A stretch of 64,000 bases of DNA from Vermamoeba vermiformis (Eukaryota > Tubulinea > Echinamoebida), in assembly GCA_045837725.1 (NCBI GenBank), contig JBEWZL010000300.1, forward strand, positions 124,001 to 188,000, given 5' to 3'. Position numbers and translations under genes: made by a program. Shown here piece by piece: positions 13,572 to 24,188 of the stretch. The notes under the pieces are model-generated. The model did no database searches. It saw nothing but the letters and a program-made list of their open reading frames with translations, and was not told the DNA's origin. The stretch's first letter is position 1; each line of letters begins with the position of its first letter.

Positions 13572-13986
13572 GTTATTTGGTAGTTATTTGGTTGTTATTT
13601 GTTCAATAATGACTGATAAATTTGTCGGGTGTAAAAGCCAAAGGAACACGGCGTGTTTGTTGGCCGTCACGTGGTTGACACGTGACACAAGAAAATTCCT
13701 TTCGTAGGTTCAAAAGTTGGCATCCTTTTTTATTTTGTTGCGATAAACAAGTCAATATCTTCGATTTGGCGATTATTCGTGATGCATCTGAGTTTGCGTT
13801 GAGGATCAAGTTCCAGATATTGCTTTCAATCATTAAATTATAAATTAATCGTACAAAATATACGAAATTTACAAGGGTCAAAGCAGACTTTAAATTTTTC
13901 TGTCTATTTTAACCTTCGATAAAATTATTTCATAATTTTAATATTCCTGTTTATTAGTAATATTGATTGTAGGTCACGGTTTCCCG
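13572..13986. other. Spacer, no gene
   Basis: About 415 bp between the 3CxxC gene start and the end of the first kelch gene. AT-rich, with a CACGTG-containing stretch (CACGTGGTTGACACGTGACA, about 13670-13689) close to the TGACACGTGTCA palindrome. Likely promoter of the 3CxxC gene. Confidence 0.4.
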
Positions 13987-15616
13987 TTACATTATAATGT
14001 TAAGAAGCATCGCTGCAACAACGGTGACTGCACCCAACAGTTGTGCTGCATCGCTCGCCTTCGAAGAGGTGGGAGTCTTAGTTGGAGCAGCAATCATGTT
14101 GCAAGTATAGCCATCGCCTTCATAGCCTGCGTTACATGCGCAGTCCGCGTAGCCAGGGTAAGAAGTGCACTTGGCATTGGAGTCACATGGATTGAGATCC
14201 GTTTGACAGATGTCAACGGAGAACGCAAACGTATCGCGGTGTTGGTCAGGCGAGATATAATCAAACGTGCCACGAACGATCCATAGACTGCCCATAGATT
14301 GACCTGCAAGGTCACCACGTGTTCCAGGGTAATTACTTGCATCAGCTTGATGAAATTTACCGTACTGAGGGGGTGTTATGGCACTATCGTTGAGAGTGCC
14401 CGAGATGAACTTCCATTCGTTGGATGTCATGTTGAAGGTGAACAAGAGATCGGAGTAGAAGACAGTAGGGACATTGGTCCAGCCACACCAGTACAAAAAA
14501 ATATTATTGCCAACGTATGCCATCGTGCCTGCAAGAGAGGCAGGAGGTTGAACTTGACCTTCAGTAAGCGTGGCATTTTGATTGGTACCGTTGCCGCTGA
14601 CCCACATCCATTGCAATGTCGATGGTCTGAAGCGCCATAGTTCGTTGCTCAAAGCATACCCAGGAAGATTACCACCATGGAACCTAAGAATAAAACCGGA
14701 TCAGGATCGACCTAATTTTTTGAGGTACGAATAGAGTTTATTAACAAATAAAAGTAGCTCGGTACTTACCAGACATCACCAGTAAGATCTATTGCGAAAT
14801 TAGCGGCCCAAGCTGGAGGACAGGTGACTTGATCGTCTGAGTACCAGGTGCCTTGTGCAATGCCGTCAGTACGAGGAACGTTTACTTCCTTGGTACCGGC
14901 GATCCAAGTCCACACGCCACTAGCGATACTATACTTCCATACATCACTGCGCCACTTGATGTTGGAACCAGCAAGGATCCAAAGCTCGTTGGATTTGAAA
15001 TCCGTCCAAGTAACCGCTCCAGAATTTTCACCGGGAAAAGTAACGTTATATTCACCAGCACCTTTAGTACCCCATTCGGCTGGCATTGGTTCGTGAATGA
15101 GTTTCCATTGACGAGAGCTGGTGTTGAACATCCAGAGATCCGTAAAGTAAGTGATCCAATAATCGTTAGTGCCGCCAGTCATCCATAAATTGTCGTCGCG
15201 ATCTACCCAAATGAGGGAGTTTTTGCGAGAAGGAGGTCTGTAGTCAGGTCCTTCCATGCCACGTTGTGGAGGGTAATTTCCTGTATCGTTGGTCGGCCAA
15301 CTTTGAATTTCAGACCAAGTGTAGTTATTTCTAACATCGAGTTTCCAAACATGATTGTAGTGAGCGGATTCATAGTCTTTTAAAATTAATTAATAAAATT
15401 TAAATTTGGCCGTTACAAAATAATAATCGGTTCTAGCATACCGTATTTGCTACCACCAAAGAGCCAAATATTGCCTTTCGAGTCTTGAACTTGAGCTTGA
15501 TATGCAAGATCAGGCATAGCACCGTTTGGACCTTCGATCCAAGTGGCCAAGTATTCAGAGCCTGCTACCAAAGTAGCGAAAAGAAGAAATAGAGGTATAA
15601 TCACTTTGGTGGTCAT
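13987..15616 (-). CDS. GPI-anchored kelch-EGF surface protein, copy A
   Basis: Three exons (15616-15442, 15376-14770, 14683-13987), 492 residues. A signal peptide (MTTKVIIPLFLLFATLVAG) leads into kelch-like blades with repeated motifs such as NIWLFGGSKY, NLWMTGGTNDYW, DLWMFNTSSRQWKLI, ELWILAG, SDVWKYSIASGVWTW and LWRFRPSTLQWMW. Next comes one EGF-like domain (NPCDSNAKC...CACNAGYEGDGYTC), a Thr/Ser-rich linker and a hydrophobic end typical of a GPI-anchor signal. N-glycosylation sequons are present. A secreted adhesion or recognition role is inferred; no ligand is known. It is the first of three tandem copies with identical intron positions. Intron 2 is nearly identical to that of copy C. Confidence 0.85.
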
Positions 15617-15658
15617 TTTTAGTTGCGCAGCAAAGAATGATTCAGTTTTGGGAATAAA

Positions 15659-15721
15659 CTGTTCAACGGTTGGATGCCAAAAAAAGCAATCTCAAACACG
15701 GGAGATTGCGCGGGCAAAGTT
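15659..15721. repeat. Conserved 63-bp upstream element with hairpin, copy A
   Basis: A 63-bp segment repeated almost exactly at 17469-17531, each just upstream of a kelch gene. It holds a perfect inverted repeat, GCAATCTC with GAGATTGC (15686-15709). It is a likely promoter or 5'UTR element carried along in the duplication. Confidence 0.7.
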
Positions 15722-15806
15722 TTAAATTAGTGTTCACGATAGTTAACATCAAAGGACAAATGGTTGAAATTTATGCTTGTAATAACGTACAACTTTACTT
15801 GGCTGA

Positions 15807-17423
15807 TCAAATAAGGCTGATCATTACGGCAATAATGGTAACGAATGCACCCAACAGACGTGCTGCGTCGCTCGCCTTCGCAGAGGTGGGAGTCTTAGTT
15901 GGAACAGGAATCATGTTGCAAGTATAGCCATCACCTTCATAGCCTGCGTTACATGCGCAGTCCGCGTACCCGATGCGAGCAGTGCACTTGGCGTTTGAAC
16001 CACAGGGATTGAGATCAGTTTGACAGATGTTGACTGAGAACACAAACGTGTCGCGATGTTGGTCAGGCGAGACATAATCAAACGTGCCACGAACAATCCA
16101 TAGACTGCCCATAGATTGACCTGCAATGTCGCCACGAGTTCCAGGGTAATTGCTTGCATCAGCTTGATGAAATTTACCGTACTGAGGGGGCGTTATGGCA
16201 CTTTCGTTGAGAGTGCCCGAGATAAACTGCCATTCGTTGGATGTCATGTTGAAGGCGAACAAGAGATCCATGTAGTTGCTAGGATTTACATTGGTCCAGC
16301 CACACCAGTACAGAAGAATATTGTTGCCAACGTATGCCATCGTGCCTGCAAGAGAGGCAGGAGGTTGAACTTGACCTTCGGTCACTGAGGTACTTTGACC
16401 GGTGCCGTTGCCGCTGACCCACATCCACTGCAGTGTCGATGGTCTGAAGCGCCACAGCTCATTGCTGATGTAAAAACCGGGAATATTGCCACCGTGGAAC
16501 CTGTGCCATATTTAGGGTCAGATCAAGGCCAACAGTACACACTCGGAAGCAATACGCGCATAAGTTGCACTTACCATACATCGCCACTGCGGTCAATTGC
16601 ACCAGAGGGTGCCCAAACTGGAGGACGGTTGACTTGATCATCGGAGTACCAGACACCTTTTTGTACGTTATCATAGCTACGAGGAACGTCTACTTCCTTG
16701 GGTCCAGCCATCCAAGTCCACACGCCACTAGCGATATTATACTTCCAAACGTCACTGCGCCACTTTGCGTTGCCACCAGACAGGAACCAAAGCTCGTTGG
16801 ATTCGAAATCCGTCCATGTAACGGCTCCGGAAATATCGCCGGGAAAAGTAACGTTATATTCACCAGCACCTTTAGTACCCCATTCGGCTGGCATTGGTTC
16901 GTGAATGAGTTTCCATTGACGAGAGCTGGTGTTGAACATCCAGAGATCCGTAATGTAAGTGATCCAATAATCGTTAGTGCCGCCAGTCATCCATAAATTG
17001 TCATCGCGATCGACCCAAATGAGCGAATTTTTGCGAGAAGGAGGTCTGTAGTCAGGTCCTTCCATGCCGCGTTGTGGAGGATAATTTCCTGTGTCGTTGG
17101 TCGGCCAACTTTGAATTTCAGACCAAGTGTAGTTATTTCTAACATCGAGTTTCCAAACGTGGTTGTAGTGAGCGGATACGTAGTCTTAAAATTTTATATT
17201 TAAAATAAACATTTGGCCGTTACAAAATTATTTTTGGTTCTAGCCTACCGTATTTGCTACCGCCAAAGAGCCAAATATTGCCTTTAGAGTCTTGAACTTG
17301 AGCTTGATTTGCAAGATCAGGCATAGCACCGTTTGGACCTTCGATCCAAGTCGCCAAGTATTCTGATCCTGCTACCAAAGTAGCGAAAAGAAGAAATAGG
17401 GGTATAACCGCTTTGATGGTCAT
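15807..17423 (-). CDS. GPI-anchored kelch-EGF surface protein, copy B
   Basis: Three exons (17423-17249, 17184-16575, 16500-15807), 492 residues, same architecture as copy A: signal peptide MTIKAVIPLFLLFATLVAG, kelch-like beta-propeller blades, one EGF-like domain and a C-terminal GPI-type hydrophobic tail. I chose the ATG at 17421-17423 because the signal peptide then aligns with copy A; an in-frame ATG further upstream (MFVAQLN...) would place polar residues before it. Exons 1 and 2 are nearly identical to copy A, whereas intron 2 and the adjoining start of exon 3 (GGNIPGFYISNEL) differ from both A and C. This points to recombination within the array. Confidence 0.84.
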
Positions 17424-17468
17424 ATTTAGTTGCGCGACAAACAAGTAATTCAGTTTTCGGCAACAAAC

Positions 17469-17531
17469 CTGTTCAACGGTTGGATGCCAAAAAAAGCAAT
17501 CTCAAACACGGGAGATTGCGCGGGCAAAGTT
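17469..17531. repeat. Conserved 63-bp upstream element with hairpin, copy B
   Basis: Same element as at 15659-15721, with the hairpin at 17496-17519, upstream of kelch copy B. It is absent upstream of copy C. Confidence 0.7.
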
Positions 17532-17621
17532 TGAGTTTTAAGTTCAACGACAGTTAGCATCAAAGGACAAATCATATAATGCTTGAAATTTATGCTTGTA
17601 ATAACGAACAACTTTGGCTGA

Positions 17622-19299
17622 TCAAATAAGGCTGATCATTACCGCCATAACGCTCGCGATTGTGAATGCACCCAGCAGTTGTGCTGCATCGCTCGTTTGC
17701 GAAGACGAAGGGGAGGAAGAAGAGGCAGGAGTCCTAGAGTCATTTGGAGCATTTGGCGAAGCAACTACGTTGCAAGTATAACCATCACCTTGATAGCCTG
17801 CGTTACATGCGCAATCCGCGTAGCCAGGGTAAGAAGTGCACTTGGCGTTTGAATCGCAGGGATTGAGATCAGTTTGACAGATGTCAACTGAGAACACAAA
17901 AGTGTCGCGGTGTTGATCAGGCGTGTACCAATCAAACGAGCCACGAACGATCCACAGACTGCCCATTGAGATTGAACTGAACTCGCCACGTGTTCCAGGG
18001 TAATTACTTGCATCAGCTTGATGAAATTTGCCGTACTGCGGGGGCATGTAAGTTTCGTTGAGAGTGCCCGAGATAAACTTCCATTCGTTGGATGTCATGT
18101 TGAAGGTGAACAAATTGTCTGAGTACCAGTTTGCTTGGTAGGAGTAGCCGGGCCAGTACAAAAGAATGCCGTTTCCCACATAGGCCATCGTACCTGAGTC
18201 AGCGCCCGCGGGCTGAACATGACCTTCCGCGAGATTGATATGTTGGTTCGTACCGTTGCCACTGACCCACATCCATTGCAATGTTGAAGGTTTGAAGCGC
18301 CATAGTTCGTTGCTTAAAGGATACCCAGGAAGATTACCACCGTGGAACCTAAGAATAAAACCGGATCAGGATCGACTATTTTTTGAGGTACGAATAGAGT
18401 ATATTTAACAAATAATAGTAGCTCGGTACTTACCAGATATCGCCAGTAGGATCTACAGCGAAATTAGCGGCCCAAACTGGAGGACAATTGACTTGATCCT
18501 CTGAGTACCAGGTGCCTTGTGCAATGCCGTCAGTACCAGGGACATTAGGCTCTTTAGGTCCAGCCATCCAAGTCCACACACCACTAGCAATATTATACTT
18601 CCATACGTCGCTACGCCATAGTAGATTGCCACCAGCAATGGACCAAAGCTCGTTGGATTTGAAATCCGTCCAAGTTACCGCTCCGTTGTTTTCGCCGGGG
18701 AATGTCACGTTATATTCACCAACGCCTTTGGTACCCCATTCGGCTGGTATTGATTCATGAATGAGTTTCCATTGAAGAGACGTAGTGTTGAACATCCAGA
18801 AATCCGATTGGAAGTCCAGCCAGTTGTTCGAGGCACCGCCGTAAATCCAAAGATTATCTTCTTTGTCCATCCAGGTCAATGCGGCGTAGCGCGCTGATGG
18901 TCTGTAGTCAGGTCCTTCCATCCCACGTTGCGACGGGTATTTTCCGGTGTCGTTCACTGGCCAGGTTTGAATTGCTGACCAAGTGTAGTTATTTCTAACA
19001 TCGAGTTTCCAAACATGATTGTATTGTTCAGATACGTAATCTGTATAGTTAATTGATTAGTTTTTGGTAAATGGATGGCGCTGCCGGTGTGCACTTGTAA
19101 ACGGAAAACGAAGGTTTAACTTACCGTTTTTGCAGCCGCCAAAGAGCCAAATATTGCCTTTCGAGTCTTGAATCTGCGATTGAAAAGCTAGATCTGGCAT
19201 TTCGCCGTTTGGCCCCTCGATCCAGGTGGCCAAATAATCGGATCCTGCGGCCAGAGCAACGTAGAGCAACCATACTGATACGACAACCTTTGTGTTCAT
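17622..19299 (-). CDS. GPI-anchored kelch-EGF surface protein, copy C
   Basis: Three exons (19299-19125, 19040-18434, 18348-17622), 502 residues, same introns and domain order as copies A and B, and the most diverged member. The signal peptide is MNTKVVVSVWLLYVALAAG. Kelch-like blades include NIWLFGGCKN, LWIYGGASNNW, DFWMFNTTSLQWKLI and LWSIAGG. The EGF-like domain ends DGYTCNV and is followed by a longer Ser/Pro linker than in A or B and a GPI-type tail (LLGAFTIASVMAVMISLI). It lacks the 63-bp hairpin element upstream. It is probably the oldest copy of the array. Its upstream region abuts an orphan exon-like ORF at 19575-19744. Confidence 0.84.
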
Positions 19300-20113
19300 A
19301 ATGTGAGTAAAAGTGATTAATTAAATGACGTTGAAGCATTTGAATTTATCGTTGTCGGCGGTATGTCCTCACAATGTCAAACTAAAAATAGAGAATTTAA
19401 CGACAATCTTAAAAAATGATTAAATTATACTCTGGCATACCGGTCGTATGATTCCTGCTTAGTATTATCTTCGTGTATGATCATAATACATCGAAGGACG
19501 TTTGTGCTGAGTCGATCTGGCGCTGTGGAGGAGTCTTGAGATCTTCAAGATCCTTGATTTCTATCCTCTCAGTGTCAAGTGCCATCGCCATACTCTCGTA
19601 TCTTATGTTCTGCGATTCGGGAATTGTTTAGTGGGACGCTCGTGACAGACAAGCTGAGATCAGAAAAATTATTTCTGTTGTCTCTTATTCGTATCACAGC
19701 ACAATAGATGTAATTTTCTCGTGGACTTTTGGTTGGTGTAATAACTAATTTTCGGAGTCTCTCTCAGCATTTTATTGAAGATGCGCATCTGCCAAATTGG
19801 TTCCAAAGTGGCCTAAAAATATGTAAATATTTTTTAAAAATTATAAATATGCTATTAATATTAATCAACTATAAGGAAAAGCCAAATTACTTGTTCAAAA
19901 AATTGCTACTCACTTTTGGGCTTGAGCACTTCGGATTTCCGTTCTGTTTCAACACTAAGCACTGATTTACAAGCAATAGCTATGTTGCAACCTTCACATT
20001 TTCACTGCTATTATGAATGAGCTCGCCAAATATACAGTTTTCAGCCTGCCAAATTAGTAATGCGGAGAAAGCGGTACAAAAGTACGCTGCGTTGGATTAT
20101 TTTTATTATATTT
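19300..20113. other. Divergent spacer between kelch array and TIGR03790-like gene
   Basis: About 810 bp. It should hold the promoters of two divergent surface-protein genes. The only coding-like stretch is the minus-strand open frame at 19575-19744. The rest is AT-rich without recognisable features. Confidence 0.4.
19575..19744 (-). pseudogene. Orphan exon-like ORF, fibronectin-III-like fragment
   Basis: Open frame with a plausible acceptor (AAAATTAG) on its right and a stop at 19575. The peptide includes PRENYIYCAVIRIRD, NFSDLSLSV and a polar end REYGDGT. The Tyr-x-Ala-Val-x-x-x-x-Asp...Asn-x-x-Asp-Leu-Ser pattern resembles the last strands of a fibronectin III or CLCA-type domain. No upstream exons or start are visible before 20.06 kb, so it looks like a gene remnant. 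Confidence 0.3.
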
Positions 20114-23100
20114 ATGAATATGACAACAATACAAGCCCTTCTCATATTATTGTTTGCTAGTGCCGCGCTTGGCTCTTATTCGACAACGCAACAGCGACTG
20201 GATCCTGCTCGTGTACTGATTCTTTACGATGGTACTTACAGCGGAGATGAAGATCTAAATGGTGTTCAAGACTCTCTTCAAGTGGCCCAATTTTATGCCA
20301 ATGCTCGTGGCGTCCCTCTAGCGAATTTGCTCGAGATTAATATTACGGCAAATCCGACTTTTTCGGATGTAACAACTTCGGTCCTTCAGCCCGTCGTGAA
20401 CAAGCTCGATAGTATTGGGCCCAAAAGCATCGATGTCATGGCAGTTATGTGGCCTCTTCCATTTCGAGCCTCTGACGCATCCGTAGCAAGGCAGGATATC
20501 AGTATAGATACTGTTCTCATGCTTCCTTACAAATATTTATCTGGCGAACAGAAACCAGGTTCTGTTACTAACAACCAATTTATGAACAACAAGAATCCCT
20601 ACTTCCACGCAAATCCGACTTTTTCTCCGGATTATCCCCGTTTTGATCGTTCAAATGCAGACTTGGATGGTACGGCTTATACATTATATAATACAAATCA
20701 TGACTATAATTTTGTTAGGATTTTACCTGGTTTCTCGTATTGACGGTCCAGATGGTTTGTACGGAAAATTCAATATGATTGCCAACTCTATTTACGCCGA
20801 CAAATATATTGATCGAGGTACGATTGTAATGGCCATACTGCGCGTTCGTTTGTTAATATTTTTTTGAAATGCAGATACGTTTTGGGGCAATACATACATC
20901 AATACCAGAAATGGGAAAACTCTCGAACAGCTGCGGAGCTATCCGAGTAAGTCCACTGTTAACGTCCTTATACTACACATATTAAAGCTAACGACAATAT
21001 CAGATGTTTACTTAGGAAATTGCTATTCAGCAACAGATATTGATGGCTGCCTTGGTAGCGTCATGACTCTGCTTCAAAATTTATCGCTGCCGTACCGATG
21101 GGAAAACAGTAATTTAAAAATATAGCGTGTCATATTTAGTATATTATCTTAATGGTATATTTTGATAAGACGATCCGTCTATCGGAGAAGCGGGAGCTTT
21201 TTGGATGGACGACGGAGCGCCAGCTATAACAGCACCTCAGGCCTTGTTTTATTCAGGCTGGTATCAACACAATTACTACATGGACGTGTACGATTGGTTG
21301 CCTGGTAAGCCCACACTGCACTCGTTTTTCCAAAAAAGGTAATGCAAGCTAATTAACGTTCCTTTTAGGTGCCTTCGCAAATGATTTAAATTCCGATAGT
21401 TTTTCTCAAGTACGCGATGCACGCGTTGCTATACAGTCTGGGCCTAAAATGCTAAATGCTGGAGGTACGTATAAGAATGAATTGCAGATCGGATCTGTCT
21501 GAAAATCATCACGTGGTTTTTGTTTCAAGCCATTCCAGTATATTAGGCAAATGGTTATTTACGAATCAGTAATAACTTCCATTTTTAGTCGCTTGCGTCA
21601 CTGGCTCTGTCGGGGAGCCTTTTGGTTATGGACATCCCCGTGGGTCAACAACACTCTACTACTTGCTGCGAGGCTACAGCTACGCCGAGGCTGCGTCATT
21701 AGGCATCGTTTATATCAGTTGGAACTCATTGGCTGTTGGTGACCCGTTGTACCAACCTCTCGCTGCCAAAGAACCGGCTGTCGATACCGAAATTCCACAA
21801 ATTGACGTTTTTGAAATACAAAGAAATGAGCACGAAGGACATTGGGTTTATATTGCCTTGAGCGGAGTTGAAAGTAAGTACAAAAAAATTAATTCGAAGA
21901 AAAAATATTAATATTAATTGAACGTATTACGCTAATAGTACTATATATATTATTAAGAGCTATTTTTATTAATATATTAATAACTGACCATTTTGTTTCT
22001 TTCAGCCGCGAAATTGACGTTCAAGTACGGAATTCTATCGATCGAAGAGAATTCGTTTACGACAAAGGGTTACAAGAAGTACTTTAAAGAGTACATTGGT
22101 GAGCTGCAAAGTAGCACCGAATACGTATATCAGTAAGTTAAAACTGAACCCTTCATAACGCGAGTTCGTGCCGTTGACCAAGTTTGGCCTTCGACGAAAT
22201 TTCGCATAAAATATAGGACAAGCCTATGAGCCTGAATACAAATATAATATATATATAACGGAAATGCGGATCAAGGCAGCTAACGTGAGTTTTGTTTAGG
22301 GCTTCATTAGTGGATCCGAAAGGCAACACGATTACATTGGACGTGGGTACTTTTACCACTCCTGCTCGTTCAAGGTACAATAATGAAACGAATGCTATTC
22401 CTGGTCCCCTCGAATGCTTTCATTTTGACTACGGAGGTGATGGCATTGGCTCTTACTCTTACCGCGGCAAACCGTACTTTCACTGGAGTAGACCTGACTC
22501 TGCGGTATGTGCCTTATATTTATATTTGACTACATACCATGGTTTTAATTCATATTTACAATATTCGGTGTTTAGTACTTAAAATAGTTATTAAGTTTTT
22601 TAACTTTAGATTGACACTCGGATTTACGATTTTGGTACCTATTACATGAAGCATGATGATTGGATGAAATACACGGTTGATATTGCAAGCAGTGGCATAT
22701 ACTCAGTCACGTGGGACATTGCCTTGCCGAACTACGACGAATTTAACGTCACTTTTTCTTTGGACGGACAATTGGTTGGCGAGCCTAGCAGTATACCAAT
22801 GAAGGCCAATGACGATGTTGTTACTGTGCCCTTGAATGATATCCGGTTAGCAGCTGGCGAACACATTTTGAAAGTGCATCTGATCCACACGAAATTCAAT
22901 GCAACTAAGGAGGTCATTTTATTCACCAATATCTGGAAGCAAATGTCTTTTAAGTTAAGTAGCTCTATTGAGGATGTAGCGGCCCCTATAATTACGAAAC
23001 TTAACTCCGAAGAAACCAACGATAATTTCGTGGAAAAAATAGCCTTTTCCGATGACCTACACGTGTGGTACGTAGAGGTTTGGATCAATGGTGCACTTCA

Positions 23101-23465
23101 GGCGACGTGGAGAGAATTATCCCAAGATGGTGTCATGACGTTCTACATTCCAAAAGCAAAACTTCAGCTCGGTGCAAATACTGTCGTATTTAAAGCGTTC
23201 GATAGTACTGATAAATCAGTGGAGCAAAGTTTTTCGTGTAAGTAGCGAAAAAAATGATTCATGAAAGTATTTCTTAATTTTAAAAACTAACGATTGTTTA
23301 GACAATTTGGCGGAAATAGCCGTTCCTGATGGCACGATAATTACCCCTGCGGGAGTTAAGACTCCTTCAGGCGAGTTCGTTCAGCCACAAAGCAAGACTT
23401 CAGTCTCGCATCCGTTAATTGTCGGTCTCGCTCTAATGCTTGCCTCGTTACTTCTGACTTTGTAA
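20114..23465 (+). CDS. Secreted TIGR03790-like protein with lectin-like C-terminal domain, GPI-type tail
   Basis: About eleven exons, roughly 825 residues. A signal peptide (MNMTTIQALLILLFASAALG) is followed by ARVLILYDGTYS, QVAQFYANARGVPLANLL and a later CVTGSVGEPFGYGHP segment. This is the pattern of the TIGR03790 family, whose function is unknown. Start choice: ATGs at 20060, 20114 and 20120 are in frame, and the later ones give a normal signal peptide. After residue 500 a beta-rich region (YMKHDDWMKYTVDI...GIYSVTWDIA...GEHILKVHLI) looks like a CBM6/35-type carbohydrate-binding module. The last residues (SHPLIVGLALMLASLLLTL) fit a GPI-anchor signal. A surface protein that may bind glycans is inferred. 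It lies divergent to the kelch array. Confidence 0.7.
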
Positions 23466-24188
23466 CGCTTAGGGGTTACTAGATCCTTTGATCGATTAAA
23501 AATAAAACAAATGTAATATAAAAGATTAATACAAGTTTATGTTTAGTTGGATCTCTTTGCCATGATCGATCTCTTATGAAAAAAATTGACGGCGTTTTTG
23601 GATCTGCTTCACGCGCCCAAAATCAATTAAGTAAGCGAGATCATGAGAATACTCGGCATTTCTTTTTATTCCGACTTTAGGCACGACTGCAAGTTGATTT
23701 AAAAGTTTTTTGTTTTTTTTTTTTTACTTCAATGGTCGATTAATCAGCCTGATTGGATTTCTATCGCTTTCGGCAGTAAGATGCAAATTCTACGTGTATA
23801 AAACCTCTTCCAAAACAAATATATTTTTCAAAATTAAGGCTCTATTAGAAGCGTAGTTTTCGTATTTTTAAATTTATTAATGTAATATTCCAGAATATTA
23901 CATTTATAGAATTAGCTTCTTAAATTGGAGGATCGCAAATCCGGTCAAGTTTTCAACCGCGATATTTTCGAAGTTTAATCTTAAGTAATGGTCGATCTAC
24001 CTTAGTATAGTTCCGTGCCGATAAATGCTCGTATCAATGGAGCAATAAGTTTTATTCTTTTTTTCGAAATTAAGCGCGTTCAACGAAAAATTGTGAACTG
24101 TGACACGACTTAAAATTGTTGTTGGGGTAGTGGGGAAACTAATTTATTGCCATATTTACCCCAACACGACGACAACAAATTCGCGGCT
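23466..24188. other. Spacer, no gene
   Basis: About 720 bp of AT-rich DNA with an AATAAA site near 23501 and the inverted repeat at 23879-23904. It should contain the promoter of the 7TM gene. Confidence 0.45.
23879..23904. repeat. Perfect 12-bp inverted repeat
   Basis: AATGTAATATTC and GAATATTACATT are separated by CA. This could form a hairpin or bind a dimeric protein; function unknown. Confidence 0.7.

Noticed and set aside
13987-19299. Kelch copies as pseudogenes
   Set aside because: All three keep open exons, matching phases, signal peptides and GPI tails.
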